NCBI GenBank assembly: GCA_026195895.1
Contig: JAPHRO010000067.1
Location: forward strand, 1 to 54,329
Reading direction: 5' to 3'
Length of the DNA stretch: 54,329 nucleotides
From: Gammaproteobacteria bacterium
GTDB taxonomy: Bacteria > Pseudomonadota > Gammaproteobacteria > SZUA-229
Each line of letters opens with the position of its first letter. Positions within the stretch are counted from its first letter, which is position 1. The position numbers and the translations under genes were made by a program. Positions 24,794 to 35,000 of this stretch are shown in pieces. The notes below the pieces were generated by a model. The model made no database searches. It had not been told where the DNA came from and saw only the letters and a list, made by a program, of their open reading frames with translations.

Positions 24794-26278
24794 TTAAAAC
24801 CTTTCCAGTTCAGGGAATGGCAATTCACCTTTATGTACATGCATGGCACCAAACTCGGCGCAGCGATGTAATGTCGGTACCGCTTTACCGGGGTTCAACA
24901 AACCCAGTGGATCAAATGCTGCTTTCACTGCGTGAAACTGAGTCAGTTCAAGAGAGTTAAACTGCACACACATCTGGTTGATCTTTTCTATCCCCACACC
25001 GTGCTCACCGGTAATCGTGCCACCCACTTCGACGCATAACTCGAGAATTTTTCCACCAAATTCTTCGGTTCGCTCCAGCTCTCCTTCAATATTTGCATCA
25101 TATAAAATCAATGGATGTAAGTTGCCATCACCGGCGTGAAAAACATTGGCCACGGGCAAATCATATTCTTTAGATAAGTCAGCCATGGTCTTCAGCACCC
25201 GGGGTAATTGTTTGCGGGGAATGGTACCATCCATGCAATAATAATCAGGTGATAAACGCCCCACTGCTGGAAACGCGGCTTTGCGACCTTTCCAGAATGT
25301 AAGTCGCTCCGCTTCATCTTTTGCTGTGCGCACTTCTGTCGCACCATTGTTTTGCAAAACTTCGCGTACTTTCAATACATGTTCTGACACCTCTTCAGTA
25401 GTGCCATCCAGTTCACAAAGTAAAATAGCTTCAGCATCCAGGGGATAACCGGCATGCACAAAATCTTCGGCCGCACTGATCGCCAGCTTATCCATCATTT
25501 CCAGACCGGCTGGAATAATACCGGCGGCAATAATATTACCTACTGCTTCGCCCGCTTTCACCACATCATCAAAGGCTGCAAGTAAAACCTGAGCACTTTC
25601 CGGCCTGGGTAATAATTTAACCGTGACCTCAACAATCACGCCGAGCATACCTTCGGAGCCGGTCATCAATGCCAGTAAATCATAACCTGCACTATCGAGA
25701 CCGCTACCGCCAATCGTCAGTAGTTCGCCTTCAATAGTAATAATTTTTAACTGTTGAATATTGTGCACCGTTAAACCGTATTTCAGGCAATGCACACCAC
25801 CGGAATTTTCCGCTACATTACCACCGATGGTGCAGGCAATTTGAGACGAAGGGTCCGGTGCGTAATACAGACCGAACTGATCGACCGCCTGTGAAATAGC
25901 CAGGTTACGCACCCCGGGTTGAACGCGAGCAATACGACGTTTTGCATCGATATTAATAATATCTTTAAACTTTGCGAGACTTAACAAAACACCATTGTCT
26001 AATGGTAATGCGCCACCTGATAGACCAGTTCCTGCACCACGCGCAACAACAGGCACCTTACGTTCATAACACAAACGAAGAATTGATTGAACTTGATCAA
26101 CGGTATCTGGCAATACAACGATCATTGGCAAATGCCGATACGCAGATAGCCCATCACATTCATAAGGATGTAAATCTTCGGCCTGGTGTAATACGGCATC
26201 TTCAGGCAGGAACTTTAGTAATTCCTTTAGCAATGATACTTTGTTGCCTGATTGCATATTATTATCATTCATATTCAT
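24794..26278 (-). CDS. glcD: Glycolate oxidase FAD subunit GlcD
   Basis: At 494 residues it has the GlcD length and motifs: PVVARGAGTGLSGGALPLDN, YYAPDPSSQIACTIGGNVAE, GSEGMLGVIVEVTVKLLPRP and GTITGEHGVGIEK. It is the main catalytic flavoprotein that oxidises glycolate or D-lactate-like 2-hydroxy acids. The start codon overlaps the aldolase stop by one base (TAATG), indicating coupling. In this operon the partner genes suggest the true substrate could be a longer 2-hydroxy acid such as a tetronate; this is an inference. Confidence 0.95.
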   Translation of the reverse strand: MNMNDNNMQSGNKVSLLKELLKFLPEDAVLHQAEDLHPYECDGLSAYRHLPMIVVLPDTVDQVQSILRLCYERKVPVVARGAGTGLSGGALPLDNGVLLSLAKFKDIINIDAKRRIARVQPGVRNLAISQAVDQFGLYYAPDPSSQIACTIGGNVAENSGGVHCLKYGLTVHNIQQLKIITIEGELLTIGGSGLDSAGYDLLALMTGSEGMLGVIVEVTVKLLPRPESAQVLLAAFDDVVKAGEAVGNIIAAGIIPAGLEMMDKLAISAAEDFVHAGYPLDAEAILLCELDGTTEEVSEHVLKVREVLQNNGATEVRTAKDEAERLTFWKGRKAAFPAVGRLSPDYYCMDGTIPRKQLPRVLKTMADLSKEYDLPVANVFHAGDGNLHPLILYDANIEGELERTEEFGGKILELCVEVGGTITGEHGVGIEKINQMCVQFNSLELTQFHAVKAAFDPLGLLNPGKAVPTLHRCAEFGAMHVHKGELPFPELERF

Positions 26279-27153
26279 TACACATTATTCTGCCTGTTTA
26301 TATTTTTAACAGGTAAGTTTGCATAAAGCTCTATTTGTTCAGTAATAAGCTTATGCCACTGTTTTTTCATCAGCTGTTTAAACTGATAAAAATCATTACT
26401 TTGCGAAGCGTAGCTCCTGACTTCATCCATGGCCACCTGTAACAATCCTGAAAAATAATTTATTTTTCGTATACCGTTAGTAACAGCATTTTGTATCGCT
26501 GCATCTGAAACACCCGTTGCCCCATGCATAACCAGAGGAACATCTATCATGGATGAAATTTCTTTAATAACATCAAAGTTAATATGCGGCTCCGAATGAT
26601 AAATACCATGAGCAGTACCAACCGCGATCGCTAAAGCATCGACATTAGTTGCAGCAACAAATTGCTGTGCTTCTATCGGGTCGGTATAAGGAATATGTTC
26701 TGGACTATCTCGTTGAGTATCAGCAACGCCTTCTTCTCCCGCGATTCCACCTATCTCCCCTTCAACACTTGCATTATAACGATGACTGATTTCAACAACT
26801 TTTTGAGTGATGTCAATATTTTCCTCGAACGGCAATAAGGAACCATCAATCATGATACTACTAAAACCCAGATCGAGTGCCTGTTTAATCATGTCAAATT
26901 GCTGCGGGGCAGCATGGTCCAGGTGCAGCGCCACCGGTATATCAGTTGATTCGATGGCTTTTAATATAGAGGGAACCAATAAAGGTGCGCGAATGTCATC
27001 AAAGTGACGACTCGCAATACCTATTATTGCAGGCGTTTGTAATGCTTCTGCACAATCAATAATGCTAAACGCCATATCGAGGTCAAGAATGTTAAATGAA
27101 CCCGTTGCAGAAGCAGAGTCATTAGTTAATAACTGGTTAAGATTTTTTTTCAT
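26278..27153 (-). CDS. Class II (zinc) ketose-bisphosphate aldolase family protein
   Basis: The 291-residue protein belongs to the FbaA/GatY/KbaY fold: PVALHLDHAAP with the catalytic Asp and Zn ligand, SSIMIDGSLLPFEENI, ASVEGEIGGIAGEE, AIAVGTAHGIY and PLVMHGATGVSD with the remaining Zn His. It cleaves or forms a C-C bond to dihydroxyacetone phosphate or a similar unit. Since the next gene upstream encodes a four-carbon acid sugar kinase, a phosphorylated C4 acid or its keto form is a likely substrate rather than fructose bisphosphate. It lies nine bases from the kinase gene and overlaps glcD. Confidence 0.9.
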   Translation of the reverse strand: MKKNLNQLLTNDSASATGSFNILDLDMAFSIIDCAEALQTPAIIGIASRHFDDIRAPLLVPSILKAIESTDIPVALHLDHAAPQQFDMIKQALDLGFSSIMIDGSLLPFEENIDITQKVVEISHRYNASVEGEIGGIAGEEGVADTQRDSPEHIPYTDPIEAQQFVAATNVDALAIAVGTAHGIYHSEPHINFDVIKEISSMIDVPLVMHGATGVSDAAIQNAVTNGIRKINYFSGLLQVAMDEVRSYASQSNDFYQFKQLMKKQWHKLITEQIELYANLPVKNINRQNNV

Positions 27154-27162
27154 AACATGACC

Positions 27163-28479
27163 TTAGGCAATAAGTCGCTTGTAAGCGGTTGTTATGCCAG
27201 TCTCATCACCGACGTTTCCAGGAAAAATAACCACTGGCATATCAGGATAACGCGGATGATTGTGCGGACAGCGCACCACTGAACAGCCTGCAAGAATTTG
27301 CCCAACCACCCGCGAAGTACGTAAGGCCAGACCATCACTCAATACATCATTCGATGTAATGCCGCCCTTGCTTATCAAAAAACCGGTGCTAACAGGTAGA
27401 TTTCTTACCACGTCCATCAAAAAAGCAGATACCTGCTCACCAAAGGCAAGGCGTGTTTGCTGATCATCAAATTGTAATTCTGTGCGGCTGGTATAAATGA
27501 CCGGTGTGATATTGTTTGCATGACAATCTTCTGCATTAGCAATAATGTCAGCGAGTAACTGATCACGTTGTCCTGCAATTTTTGCAACATCAATTTCAAT
27601 GCCATGTATACCGTCCTGTTGCAACAGATGCATTAACTGTTGCGTGGTTTTGGAAACATGTGAGCCCACAATAACTGCACCGGCTCTGTCATCACGCACA
27701 TACTCACGCATTTTTTCTGCTGCGATGGGTTGTGGTGGCAATTGTGCCAATGCGGTTAACAGGCTTGCGGCACTGCGGAACAGGAAACGTTTCCCTTCTG
27801 CTGCCGCCTGCATTAACTGTGAGCAGAAATGATTAAGATCATCCTGTGTCTCGCCATCCACTACACAACATTGATTATCTTTCAGCGTTAATAAACGCGA
27901 CAAAGAATCAGCGCGCACATCCTGCACAACAAAACGCTCAACCTGTGAAGCCTTAATGCGCCCGCCAGTTTTTTCTTCGACATAATCTGGCAGGTAGCTG
28001 TGTGAATAACCGAATACAGAGTCACGAGCAAACTCTGTTTCATGCACGGGCACCGGCTTACCATCCATCATTAGATAATGGATACTATCGATGGTAATAC
28101 GTCCACCTTCAAAAAATGCGGGGACCATAAAATGCGCATCAAATGGCCCCAGCTCTTCGGCGATGATATCCGTTTCTACCGGATAGTGGCCACGTAAAGT
28201 TGAATCCGATCGACTGACCAGCAATGGATTTATGTTATCCCCCTCTGCAGCCAGCTGTTCCAGTGCCTTGCGTAGATTAACGCAAACTTCACGGGTTAAA
28301 TCAGCCGCATCAGTTGCACTCATACCCCGTGTATTGGTAAGTACAAAAAACAACGGCGCTGCATCGGTTAAACCCTGCTTTAATGTTTCCACATCCCAAC
28401 GAGTCAACAACAGACAGCTATGTACCGTCTGTGAACCTGTTGGATCATCATCAAGCACAATGATTTTTGTTTTACTCAT
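27163..28479 (-). CDS. Four-carbon acid sugar kinase (DUF1537/OtnK-DtnK family)
   Basis: The 438-residue protein has the family N-terminus VLDDDPTGSQTVHSCLLLTR, the SRSDSTLRGHYPVETD motif, and the C-terminal nucleotide-binding part with ISKGGITSNDVL, LALRTSRVVGQILAGCSVVR and VVIFPGNVGDETGI. Characterised members phosphorylate D-threonate, D-erythronate or 3-oxo-tetronate at C4. No PdxA2, OtnC or OtnI homologue is in the operon; instead a class II aldolase follows at nine bases, so the downstream chemistry differs from the best-known pathways. A 32-bp palindrome lies in the gap ahead of this gene. Confidence 0.92.
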   Translation of the reverse strand: MSKTKIIVLDDDPTGSQTVHSCLLLTRWDVETLKQGLTDAAPLFFVLTNTRGMSATDAADLTREVCVNLRKALEQLAAEGDNINPLLVSRSDSTLRGHYPVETDIIAEELGPFDAHFMVPAFFEGGRITIDSIHYLMMDGKPVPVHETEFARDSVFGYSHSYLPDYVEEKTGGRIKASQVERFVVQDVRADSLSRLLTLKDNQCCVVDGETQDDLNHFCSQLMQAAAEGKRFLFRSAASLLTALAQLPPQPIAAEKMREYVRDDRAGAVIVGSHVSKTTQQLMHLLQQDGIHGIEIDVAKIAGQRDQLLADIIANAEDCHANNITPVIYTSRTELQFDDQQTRLAFGEQVSAFLMDVVRNLPVSTGFLISKGGITSNDVLSDGLALRTSRVVGQILAGCSVVRCPHNHPRYPDMPVVIFPGNVGDETGITTAYKRLIA

Positions 28480-28494
28480 TAAAAACCCTCCGTT

Positions 28495-28526
28495 GATTTC
28501 ACTGTTACTTTAGTAACAGTGAAATC
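28495..28526. promoter_or_regulatory. Perfect 32-bp palindrome between transketolase-like and kinase genes
   Basis: GATTTCACTGTTACT (28495-28509), TT, then its exact 15-base reverse complement (28512-28526). Its outer half-sites TTTCAC/GTGAAA are the same as those in the IclR promoter region at 30830-30959, but the spacing differs. It may be an internal operator, an RNA hairpin that uncouples expression within the operon, or both. Confidence 0.75.
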
Positions 28527-28551
28527 ACCCGGTATAATTATGCCGGTTTAA

Positions 28552-30777
28552 TTATGCAGCAGATTTATTTGCCGAAAAAAAACCATTGATAGAGGCCAGC
28601 ATTGCATCGGCAGTAATGCCATTAAATGCCATGATTTCTGCAGGTGTCGCCGTCGTTTCACCACGTTTCCAGCAGAAAGTATCGCGTTTTGGTGCACGTG
28701 TACGAAGTAATACAGGCTCCAGTGCGGCACTCGGGCCACCACTCACCGCCAGTAAGGCATCACCATCAAACAATGCGTTAAACTGGTTATCATCCATAAA
28801 TTTATTGTCTGGTTGCGACACTGTGTCCCAGGCAATATCAGACGGACGATACAGGCGGCGCGGATTAACGACGGCAACAATGCGTACCTTGTAACCTTCA
28901 CTTTCCAGTTTATCTTTTGCTTCAAAAACTGGCAGGAAGATCATGTCTCCGGTTACCGCAAACACCACCGTGCCTTTACTACCCGACTCGGACTCGTAAA
29001 TAGTCGCGGCACCTGCTTCCATCACCTGACGTGATTCTTCAATCGTCATGTATACAGGTAAGGGACTTTTCGACGCAATAATTACCATGCTCTTGTTATA
29101 ACTGGCCGTGGCATATTCATAAGCTGCCTGTATGCTATTTGCATCACAGGGAAACAGCGGATATGAATTTCCATTACGCATCATCGCGGAGAAATAGTTT
29201 TCAATTTCCGGCCGTTGATGGGTCCAGCCATTACGACCCTGCTCTAAGGCACCGGCGGTAAACATACAAACAGTCGACGGTGTTTTACGACGTAACTCAG
29301 CCATAGCCTGAGCAACCGTTTGCATAATCGGCCAGCCATTGATCGCGAAAGATTCATACGACAACCAGATAGAACGTGAACCAAACAATGCCAGACCTGC
29401 CGCAAAACCGGCACAGGCATCTTCATTCAATGGCTCATACACCTGACCGTCAGGTTGCTGGTTATAGAGCGAATCCTGAGTTGGATGACGAATTTTCAAT
29501 GCATCGTTAATATTTTTCATTGCCGAGGCTTCGTTACCATCCGCATTGGTTACTACATAACGCGCATCCGATTTACCCACCTGAGCAACCAGTTCGCCCA
29601 TAGCAGTGGAAGGTACGGCCTTATCACCTTTAGCGAACTCATTCATCTTCAGCTCAGGTAACGGGGTAAATTCCAGTTCACCTTCTGTTACCACGGTTTT
29701 CGCAGCTGGACCACCACCGGCACGGTATAAATTATCACGCACCAGTTGCCAGGCTTCAGTCGGCAATGCGCGACGCTTCAAACCTTCAATGATATGTGGC
29801 TGATCCAGTGTATCGGCCGGATATAAATTGTGTGACTTGGCACCAACTGTATGCACACCGGTACCTTTTAACTGCTTAATAATGAAAGCGGTCAACTTGC
29901 CACCCATGGCTGATTTTGCAGCCGCATCAACACCCTGTAACACTGCTTTGGTAAACGCCAGTCGCTGTGCCAAAGAAAAATAACTGCTGTCGACATAGGC
30001 ACCTTGCTGATCACTGTCATCAAAGTCTTTGGCATCAATCAAAACCACTTCTTCAAAGCCATGACCTGTCCAGTAATCGATCATTTGCTGATTATCATGC
30101 AGAGACACCATAGAATGGTGTTCCTGCGAATAACCATTCCAGATCAAACAGGGTAAAAAATTGGTCACTTCCGGGTAGGCGGTGTGGAAGTGCATCATCG
30201 AATTCAATACATAGGGCTCGCCCATGCCGCCATCACCGATGGTCACCGGAAATAATTTATCTCGATGCAGATAAGCACCCGCCATGGCAAAGTGCTGTCC
30301 CTGCCCCAGTGGACCCGCTGGCGCTAACAAACCTGGAATCGCACCTGACAGATGCCCCAGCAGACCGTCCTGTTCACGGAAGCGCTGCATCATGTCATCC
30401 ATGTTATAAATGCCCATGTCTTCCAGCGAGCTGTCGAGGAACATAGAAGAATAAAAGCCGGGGGCGTGATGCCCTACCTCGGTCACAATATTGGTATGCC
30501 CAAGCATCATCAGTGAGGCATGGACTTCGGCACTTGAAGCAAAGCCACCTGGATGACCACTTCCCTTAGCACCCGTCACCTGAAGCGTCAGATATCGCAA
30601 TGCATCGGCCGCCAGTAAGGTCTGATAAACACTGTCGTCGTCAGCACTGTTAGCTATGGCGCTCTGGCCTTCAGCAATGACTGCCTGAGCAGCATGCTTG
30701 TCGAAATCAGGCCACTTCTCGCCGAAGTGCTGAATACCCTGACAAAAATCTGGAATATTTGAATTGTTGCTACTCAT
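28552..30777 (-). CDS. Transketolase/phosphoketolase-like thiamine-diphosphate enzyme
   Basis: The 741-residue protein has the transketolase N-terminal pattern (AKGSGHPGGFASSAEVHASL, PAGPLGQGQHFAMAGAYLHR) and ThDP motif GDGGMGEPYVLNSM. It departs from ordinary transketolase in the middle and at the C-terminus, where FMDDNQFNALFDGDA and RGETTATPAEIMAFNGI recall phosphoketolases. It therefore probably transfers or cleaves a two-carbon ketol unit, but the substrate is not evident. It is the first gene of the operon, preceded by a promoter with IclR-type palindromes. The final residues NKSAA suggest no extra domain. Confidence 0.85.
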   Translation of the reverse strand: MSSNNSNIPDFCQGIQHFGEKWPDFDKHAAQAVIAEGQSAIANSADDDSVYQTLLAADALRYLTLQVTGAKGSGHPGGFASSAEVHASLMMLGHTNIVTEVGHHAPGFYSSMFLDSSLEDMGIYNMDDMMQRFREQDGLLGHLSGAIPGLLAPAGPLGQGQHFAMAGAYLHRDKLFPVTIGDGGMGEPYVLNSMMHFHTAYPEVTNFLPCLIWNGYSQEHHSMVSLHDNQQMIDYWTGHGFEEVVLIDAKDFDDSDQQGAYVDSSYFSLAQRLAFTKAVLQGVDAAAKSAMGGKLTAFIIKQLKGTGVHTVGAKSHNLYPADTLDQPHIIEGLKRRALPTEAWQLVRDNLYRAGGGPAAKTVVTEGELEFTPLPELKMNEFAKGDKAVPSTAMGELVAQVGKSDARYVVTNADGNEASAMKNINDALKIRHPTQDSLYNQQPDGQVYEPLNEDACAGFAAGLALFGSRSIWLSYESFAINGWPIMQTVAQAMAELRRKTPSTVCMFTAGALEQGRNGWTHQRPEIENYFSAMMRNGNSYPLFPCDANSIQAAYEYATASYNKSMVIIASKSPLPVYMTIEESRQVMEAGAATIYESESGSKGTVVFAVTGDMIFLPVFEAKDKLESEGYKVRIVAVVNPRRLYRPSDIAWDTVSQPDNKFMDDNQFNALFDGDALLAVSGGPSAALEPVLLRTRAPKRDTFCWKRGETTATPAEIMAFNGITADAMLASINGFFSANKSAA

Positions 30778-30829
30778 GGGGAAACCCTCATTTAATTAAA
30801 TGTCCAAATATTTCATAATGCAATCAATG

Positions 30830-30959
30830 TTTCACATTATGAAATCTGGATAATCAAAAAAAACGGTGAGCACCTGTTCACCGCTACATATAATACTTGC
30901 GCAAACCTTATCCCAGACTTTATAATTTTACAATACATAATCGTTTTCACATTGTGAAA
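30830..30959. promoter_or_regulatory. IclR-type operators in the divergent promoter
   Basis: TTTCACATTGTGAAA (30945-30959) is a perfect palindrome around a central T, ending 11 bases before the iclR-like ATG. TTTCACATTATGAAA (30830-30844) is the same site with one mismatch, placed for the leftward operon, and a half-site TTTCATAATG lies at 30811-30820. Binding by the adjacent IclR protein is inferred from location and from the TTTCA/TGAAA style of the family. Confidence 0.7.
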
Positions 30960-30970
30960 TATGGAGCCCC

Positions 30971-31708
30971 ATGTCATCAATACAAGTCATCGATCGCAGT
31001 GCCAGCTTACTCGACGCTATTAGCCAATATGAAGACCCCGTTAGCCTGAAAATGCTGTCTGCCGACAGTGGCCTGCATCCATCCACCGCGTTTCGTATTC
31101 TGTCCGCGTTAATGGAAGCCGGTTTTGTAGACAAGGATACCGCCGGACATTATATGCTGGGGAATAAGCTGGTTCGCCTTGCGAGCAAAGTCCGGCGCGG
31201 TGTTGACCTCAGGGAACTGGCACTGGACATTATGCAAACACTGCGTGATGAAATTCGTGAAACCGTTAATCTCACTGTGCGTGAAGGTGATGAAGTCGTC
31301 TATATCGAACGTGTCACAGCCAAGCGCATGATGCGCGTCGAACAGGTTATCGGCAGCCGCGCCCCGTTACATGTCACCGCGGTAGGTAAACTAATGCTGG
31401 CTGAACTGGGTGAGCATTTTATTCACGCCTACGCCAGTCGTACCGGACTTAAGTCCTATACACCACACACTGTTACCACCGAAGCTGATTTAATCAATAT
31501 TGCTCAGCAAGTGCATAACCAGGGTTTTGCGTACGATAATGAAGAAGCCGAAGAAGGCGTCGGCTGTATTGGTGTATTGATTTATGACAGTAGCAACAAT
31601 GTGGTAGCCGGATTATCGATATCAGCACCGATTGAGCGCCGCAAAGAGGAATGGGTAAAACTGGTGAAAGACGCGGGTAAGAAAATTTCTGAACGACTGG
31701 GTGGATGA
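30971..31708 (+). CDS. IclR-family transcriptional regulator
   Basis: The 245-residue protein has an N-terminal winged helix-turn-helix (LDAISQYEDPVSLKMLSADS, then LHPSTAFRILSALMEAGFVD) and a C-terminal effector domain with APLHVTAVGKLMLAEL and a final GLSISAPIER stretch. GGAG precedes the ATG closely. It reads away from the six-gene catabolic operon, sharing a 193-base promoter with two palindromic sites, so it most likely represses that operon and itself until a pathway intermediate binds. Confidence 0.93.
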   Translation: MSSIQVIDRSASLLDAISQYEDPVSLKMLSADSGLHPSTAFRILSALMEAGFVDKDTAGHYMLGNKLVRLASKVRRGVDLRELALDIMQTLRDEIRETVNLTVREGDEVVYIERVTAKRMMRVEQVIGSRAPLHVTAVGKLMLAELGEHFIHAYASRTGLKSYTPHTVTTEADLINIAQQVHNQGFAYDNEEAEEGVGCIGVLIYDSSNNVVAGLSISAPIERRKEEWVKLVKDAGKKISERLGG

Positions 31709-32013
31709 CGCAGTAAACACTTTATTGAAAACTCCCCTGTGAAGCTATGCTGATATACCGCACACTTAAAAGACCGGAAACTGTCTCTTGTAGCACGGGC
31801 ATTTCTGAACTCTATCCCTGAACAAAGCCATTGTGTGCCAGGTGTAAAATACGAATAATAAAAAAATGAAATATCTATGAAAACCTGTCGATATTGATTT
31901 TCATTCATTTACTCACTTAGTACAAAGATACGCGGTCAGGCTGAATGGTTCATATAGTGATTACAGGGTACAATCCAGTTAATAACAAAACAGTTTTTTA
32001 AGGGCCAATATAA
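31709..32013. other. Intergenic region, no gene seen
   Basis: About 305 bases between the IclR gene and the kinase gene, both rightward. No terminator with a T-run and no convincing small ORF was found. AAGGG before ATG 32014 is the ribosome-binding site of the kinase gene. Confidence 0.5.
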
Positions 32014-35000
32014 ATGTTCGCCGAAAGTCTGGAACAGTACAGCCTGGGAGAAATCGATTACGAAGATATAAAAACCGTGCTTAACAGCATACTCACCTCC
32101 TCACCTGAAATGACTACAGATATAGTAGTTCTGCTAAATGGAGAACAGGCACAGTCATTATTCACCTCTACTGAACGGCAGGAACTTCTTGCTCTGGTCG
32201 AAGCAATCAGCAAAAACGGTGATAATTCCAGCACACGCCTTGTTAACCAGACCGATAATGTAGTGCCTGCCACTGAAGCAGAAGAAATATCGGATGACAA
32301 GCCAGACTCCGGCGCCACAGTGCTGGCCGAAACAGTAATAGCACCGCCACCCGATCCTTCCACTGTACGCACCATCGGGCAAAAAAGCCCCGACCAGCTC
32401 AAACCCGGTGACATAATCAAAGGACGTTTTGTTCTTGAAAGTCTGATCGGCCAGGGTGGTATGGGAATCGTGTTCAAGGCCCGCGACATGCGAAAAGAAG
32501 AGGCCATGGATCGTAACCCCTATGTTGCTATCAAAGTTCTGGGGGAGGCATTAAAAGACAGTCCTCAGGCACTGATTGCCCTGCAGCGCGAGTCGCGAAA
32601 AGCACAAACCCTCGCCCACCCTAACATTGTAACGGTGTTCGACTTCGATCGTGATGGCGATATCGTCTATATGACCATGGAGTATCTGGAAGGCGACCCA
32701 CTCGATAAACTCATTAAGAAACACTACCCGAATCCATTTGAAAAGGAACAGGCGCTTAAAATTATTGATGGCATCTGTAACGGCCTTGCCTATGCCCATA
32801 GTTTTAACATTATTCACTCGGATCTCAAACCAGGCAATATTTACATTACCAAAAATAACAAGGTAAAAATATTTGATTTTGGTATTGCCCGAGCCATGAA
32901 AAAGAAGGAAGGCGATAAAATCGTCGACGAACTGACGGGAGAAACAACACTTTTTGATGCTGGCGATCTGGGCGGCCTGACCCCCGCATATGCCAGTTAT
33001 GAAATGCTGACAGGAGATGTGCCCGATGTGCGAGATGATATTTATGCGCTGGCCTGCATATCATATGAATTATTAACGGGAAAACACCCCTTTAACAAGC
33101 TACCCGCAAACCAGGCAAAAAATCGTAATCTTCTACCGCCGCCTGTTCCCAGTCTTAATCGCAGGCAAGCCCGTGGTTTAAGACAGGCACTGAGTTTTGA
33201 ACGTAAACGTCGCTGCCCTTCAGTGATTAAATTCCAGAAAGACCTGAGTGGCAAATTTAATTTTTTCAAAGCTTTAATTAGCGCGACTATTGTCGCCTCG
33301 ATCACGGCCCTGATAATCGCCTCTGTACAACTAATGAACTATCTTGAGCAGCAGAAAATTTCGCATATTGTTAATACGCTTAAAAGCGGGAGCGAACAAA
33401 CTATCCTGAGAACCCTCGCCTCACTGGAAAACATGGAGGAAGAATTTAGAGAAGGTGTTCTGACAGGTGGTAAAGAAGCCGTCATAAAATATTACGAACA
33501 AAAAGTAGAACAGCAAACCGATACTGATAATAATAAATATAATTTCAAAGCAGCCGACTCACTACTTGATGAGGCCAAAAGACTTTATCCGGATTCCGCG
33601 CATATTGAATCTATCATCTGGCGCATTAATAATCGCAAAAACATGCTGCTTAACGACATTACCAGTCGCTTTAATCGACACCTCGAAGAAGAAAAACTGA
33701 TTAGTGACGCAAAGTCCGATGACATCATCGATACACTTTCGGAAGTGGCTCTAATTGATACAGACCATCCCTTGCTGAAAGATCCGCGCATTCCGATCGC
33801 CTATACTCAGGCCGCGCAAAAAGCTGCGCGGATCAATAATCTTCGCTATGCAGAACAACTGATAACTACTGGTCTGGCACTGTTCCCTTCTGACGTGAGT
33901 CTTATAAACATGCAGGATGCCATTGAGGCAGCAAAAGAAATCAGCACTGACGATGCAAATAAACTCGCAATATTACAGCGGTCGCTGGAAAAATCGATTC
34001 CAGCTGAACAACGCAAACAAACCATCGAAAAATTACTGGAAAAACCCTTCAAAGATCGGCAATGGAATGGATCTCTGACTGTTCAGTTCAATTACCTGAA
34101 AGAGTCTGTTAAATCCGATGATCCCTGGCTCATCCAGCACAATGACATTATTGCTAACATCTATCTCAAACAGGCACAAACAATGCGTAAGGCAGCTCGC
34201 TACACCGAGGCAAGCAATATTATCCGTAACGTAAAAAAAATAATTCCAGCAAATTCATTACTCCTCAGTGAAGAAAAACAAATAATCTCGGCAAAAATGC
34301 AATACGAAAAAGAGCAGAAGGAACAAGCCGAAATAGCGCGTATTAAAGGCACAAAACAGACACTACTGACACAGGCACAGGCAAACGATGTAAAGGCCGC
34401 CAGGAACAGTTACTTCACACTGCGCAAGGCCCTGCCCGCCAGCGATGTATTTATATCTACAGAAGCGCCCAAAGTTATTGCAGATGCCTATTTAAGACTT
34501 GCTCAAACCTCGGCCCGCAGCGGTGATTATAATACAGCAACCGATCTGGTTAAGGCGGGACTGCAAATTTCACCCGATCACACCACTTTACAAATAGCCC
34601 TTGATAGTTATGAACCCAAAGTTTCCAGGAGCACGAGCAACGCTGCTTTACACTCGGATGATCCCTGTCAGCTAAGTTTTGCTGGACACGGCAAACATGC
34701 GCGAGCCACCTGTAGTGATACCCTGACTGATAATGCCAAAGGCCCGACAATGATCGTCATTCCGCCTGGCTCATCAATCAACAGCGCCTACGCGATTAGC
34801 AAATATGAAATATCAATTGCCGACTACAACCTGTATTGCAACCTGAGTAAAAACTGTACGGAAAAAACCGCTAAAAAAGATTTACCCGTTACCGACATCA
34901 GTTATTCAGAAGCCGTACAATACAGTCAATGGTTAAGCCAGTCGTCCGGATATATATACAGAATCCCAACCGAATCCGAATGGCTTCATGCGGCCAATGC

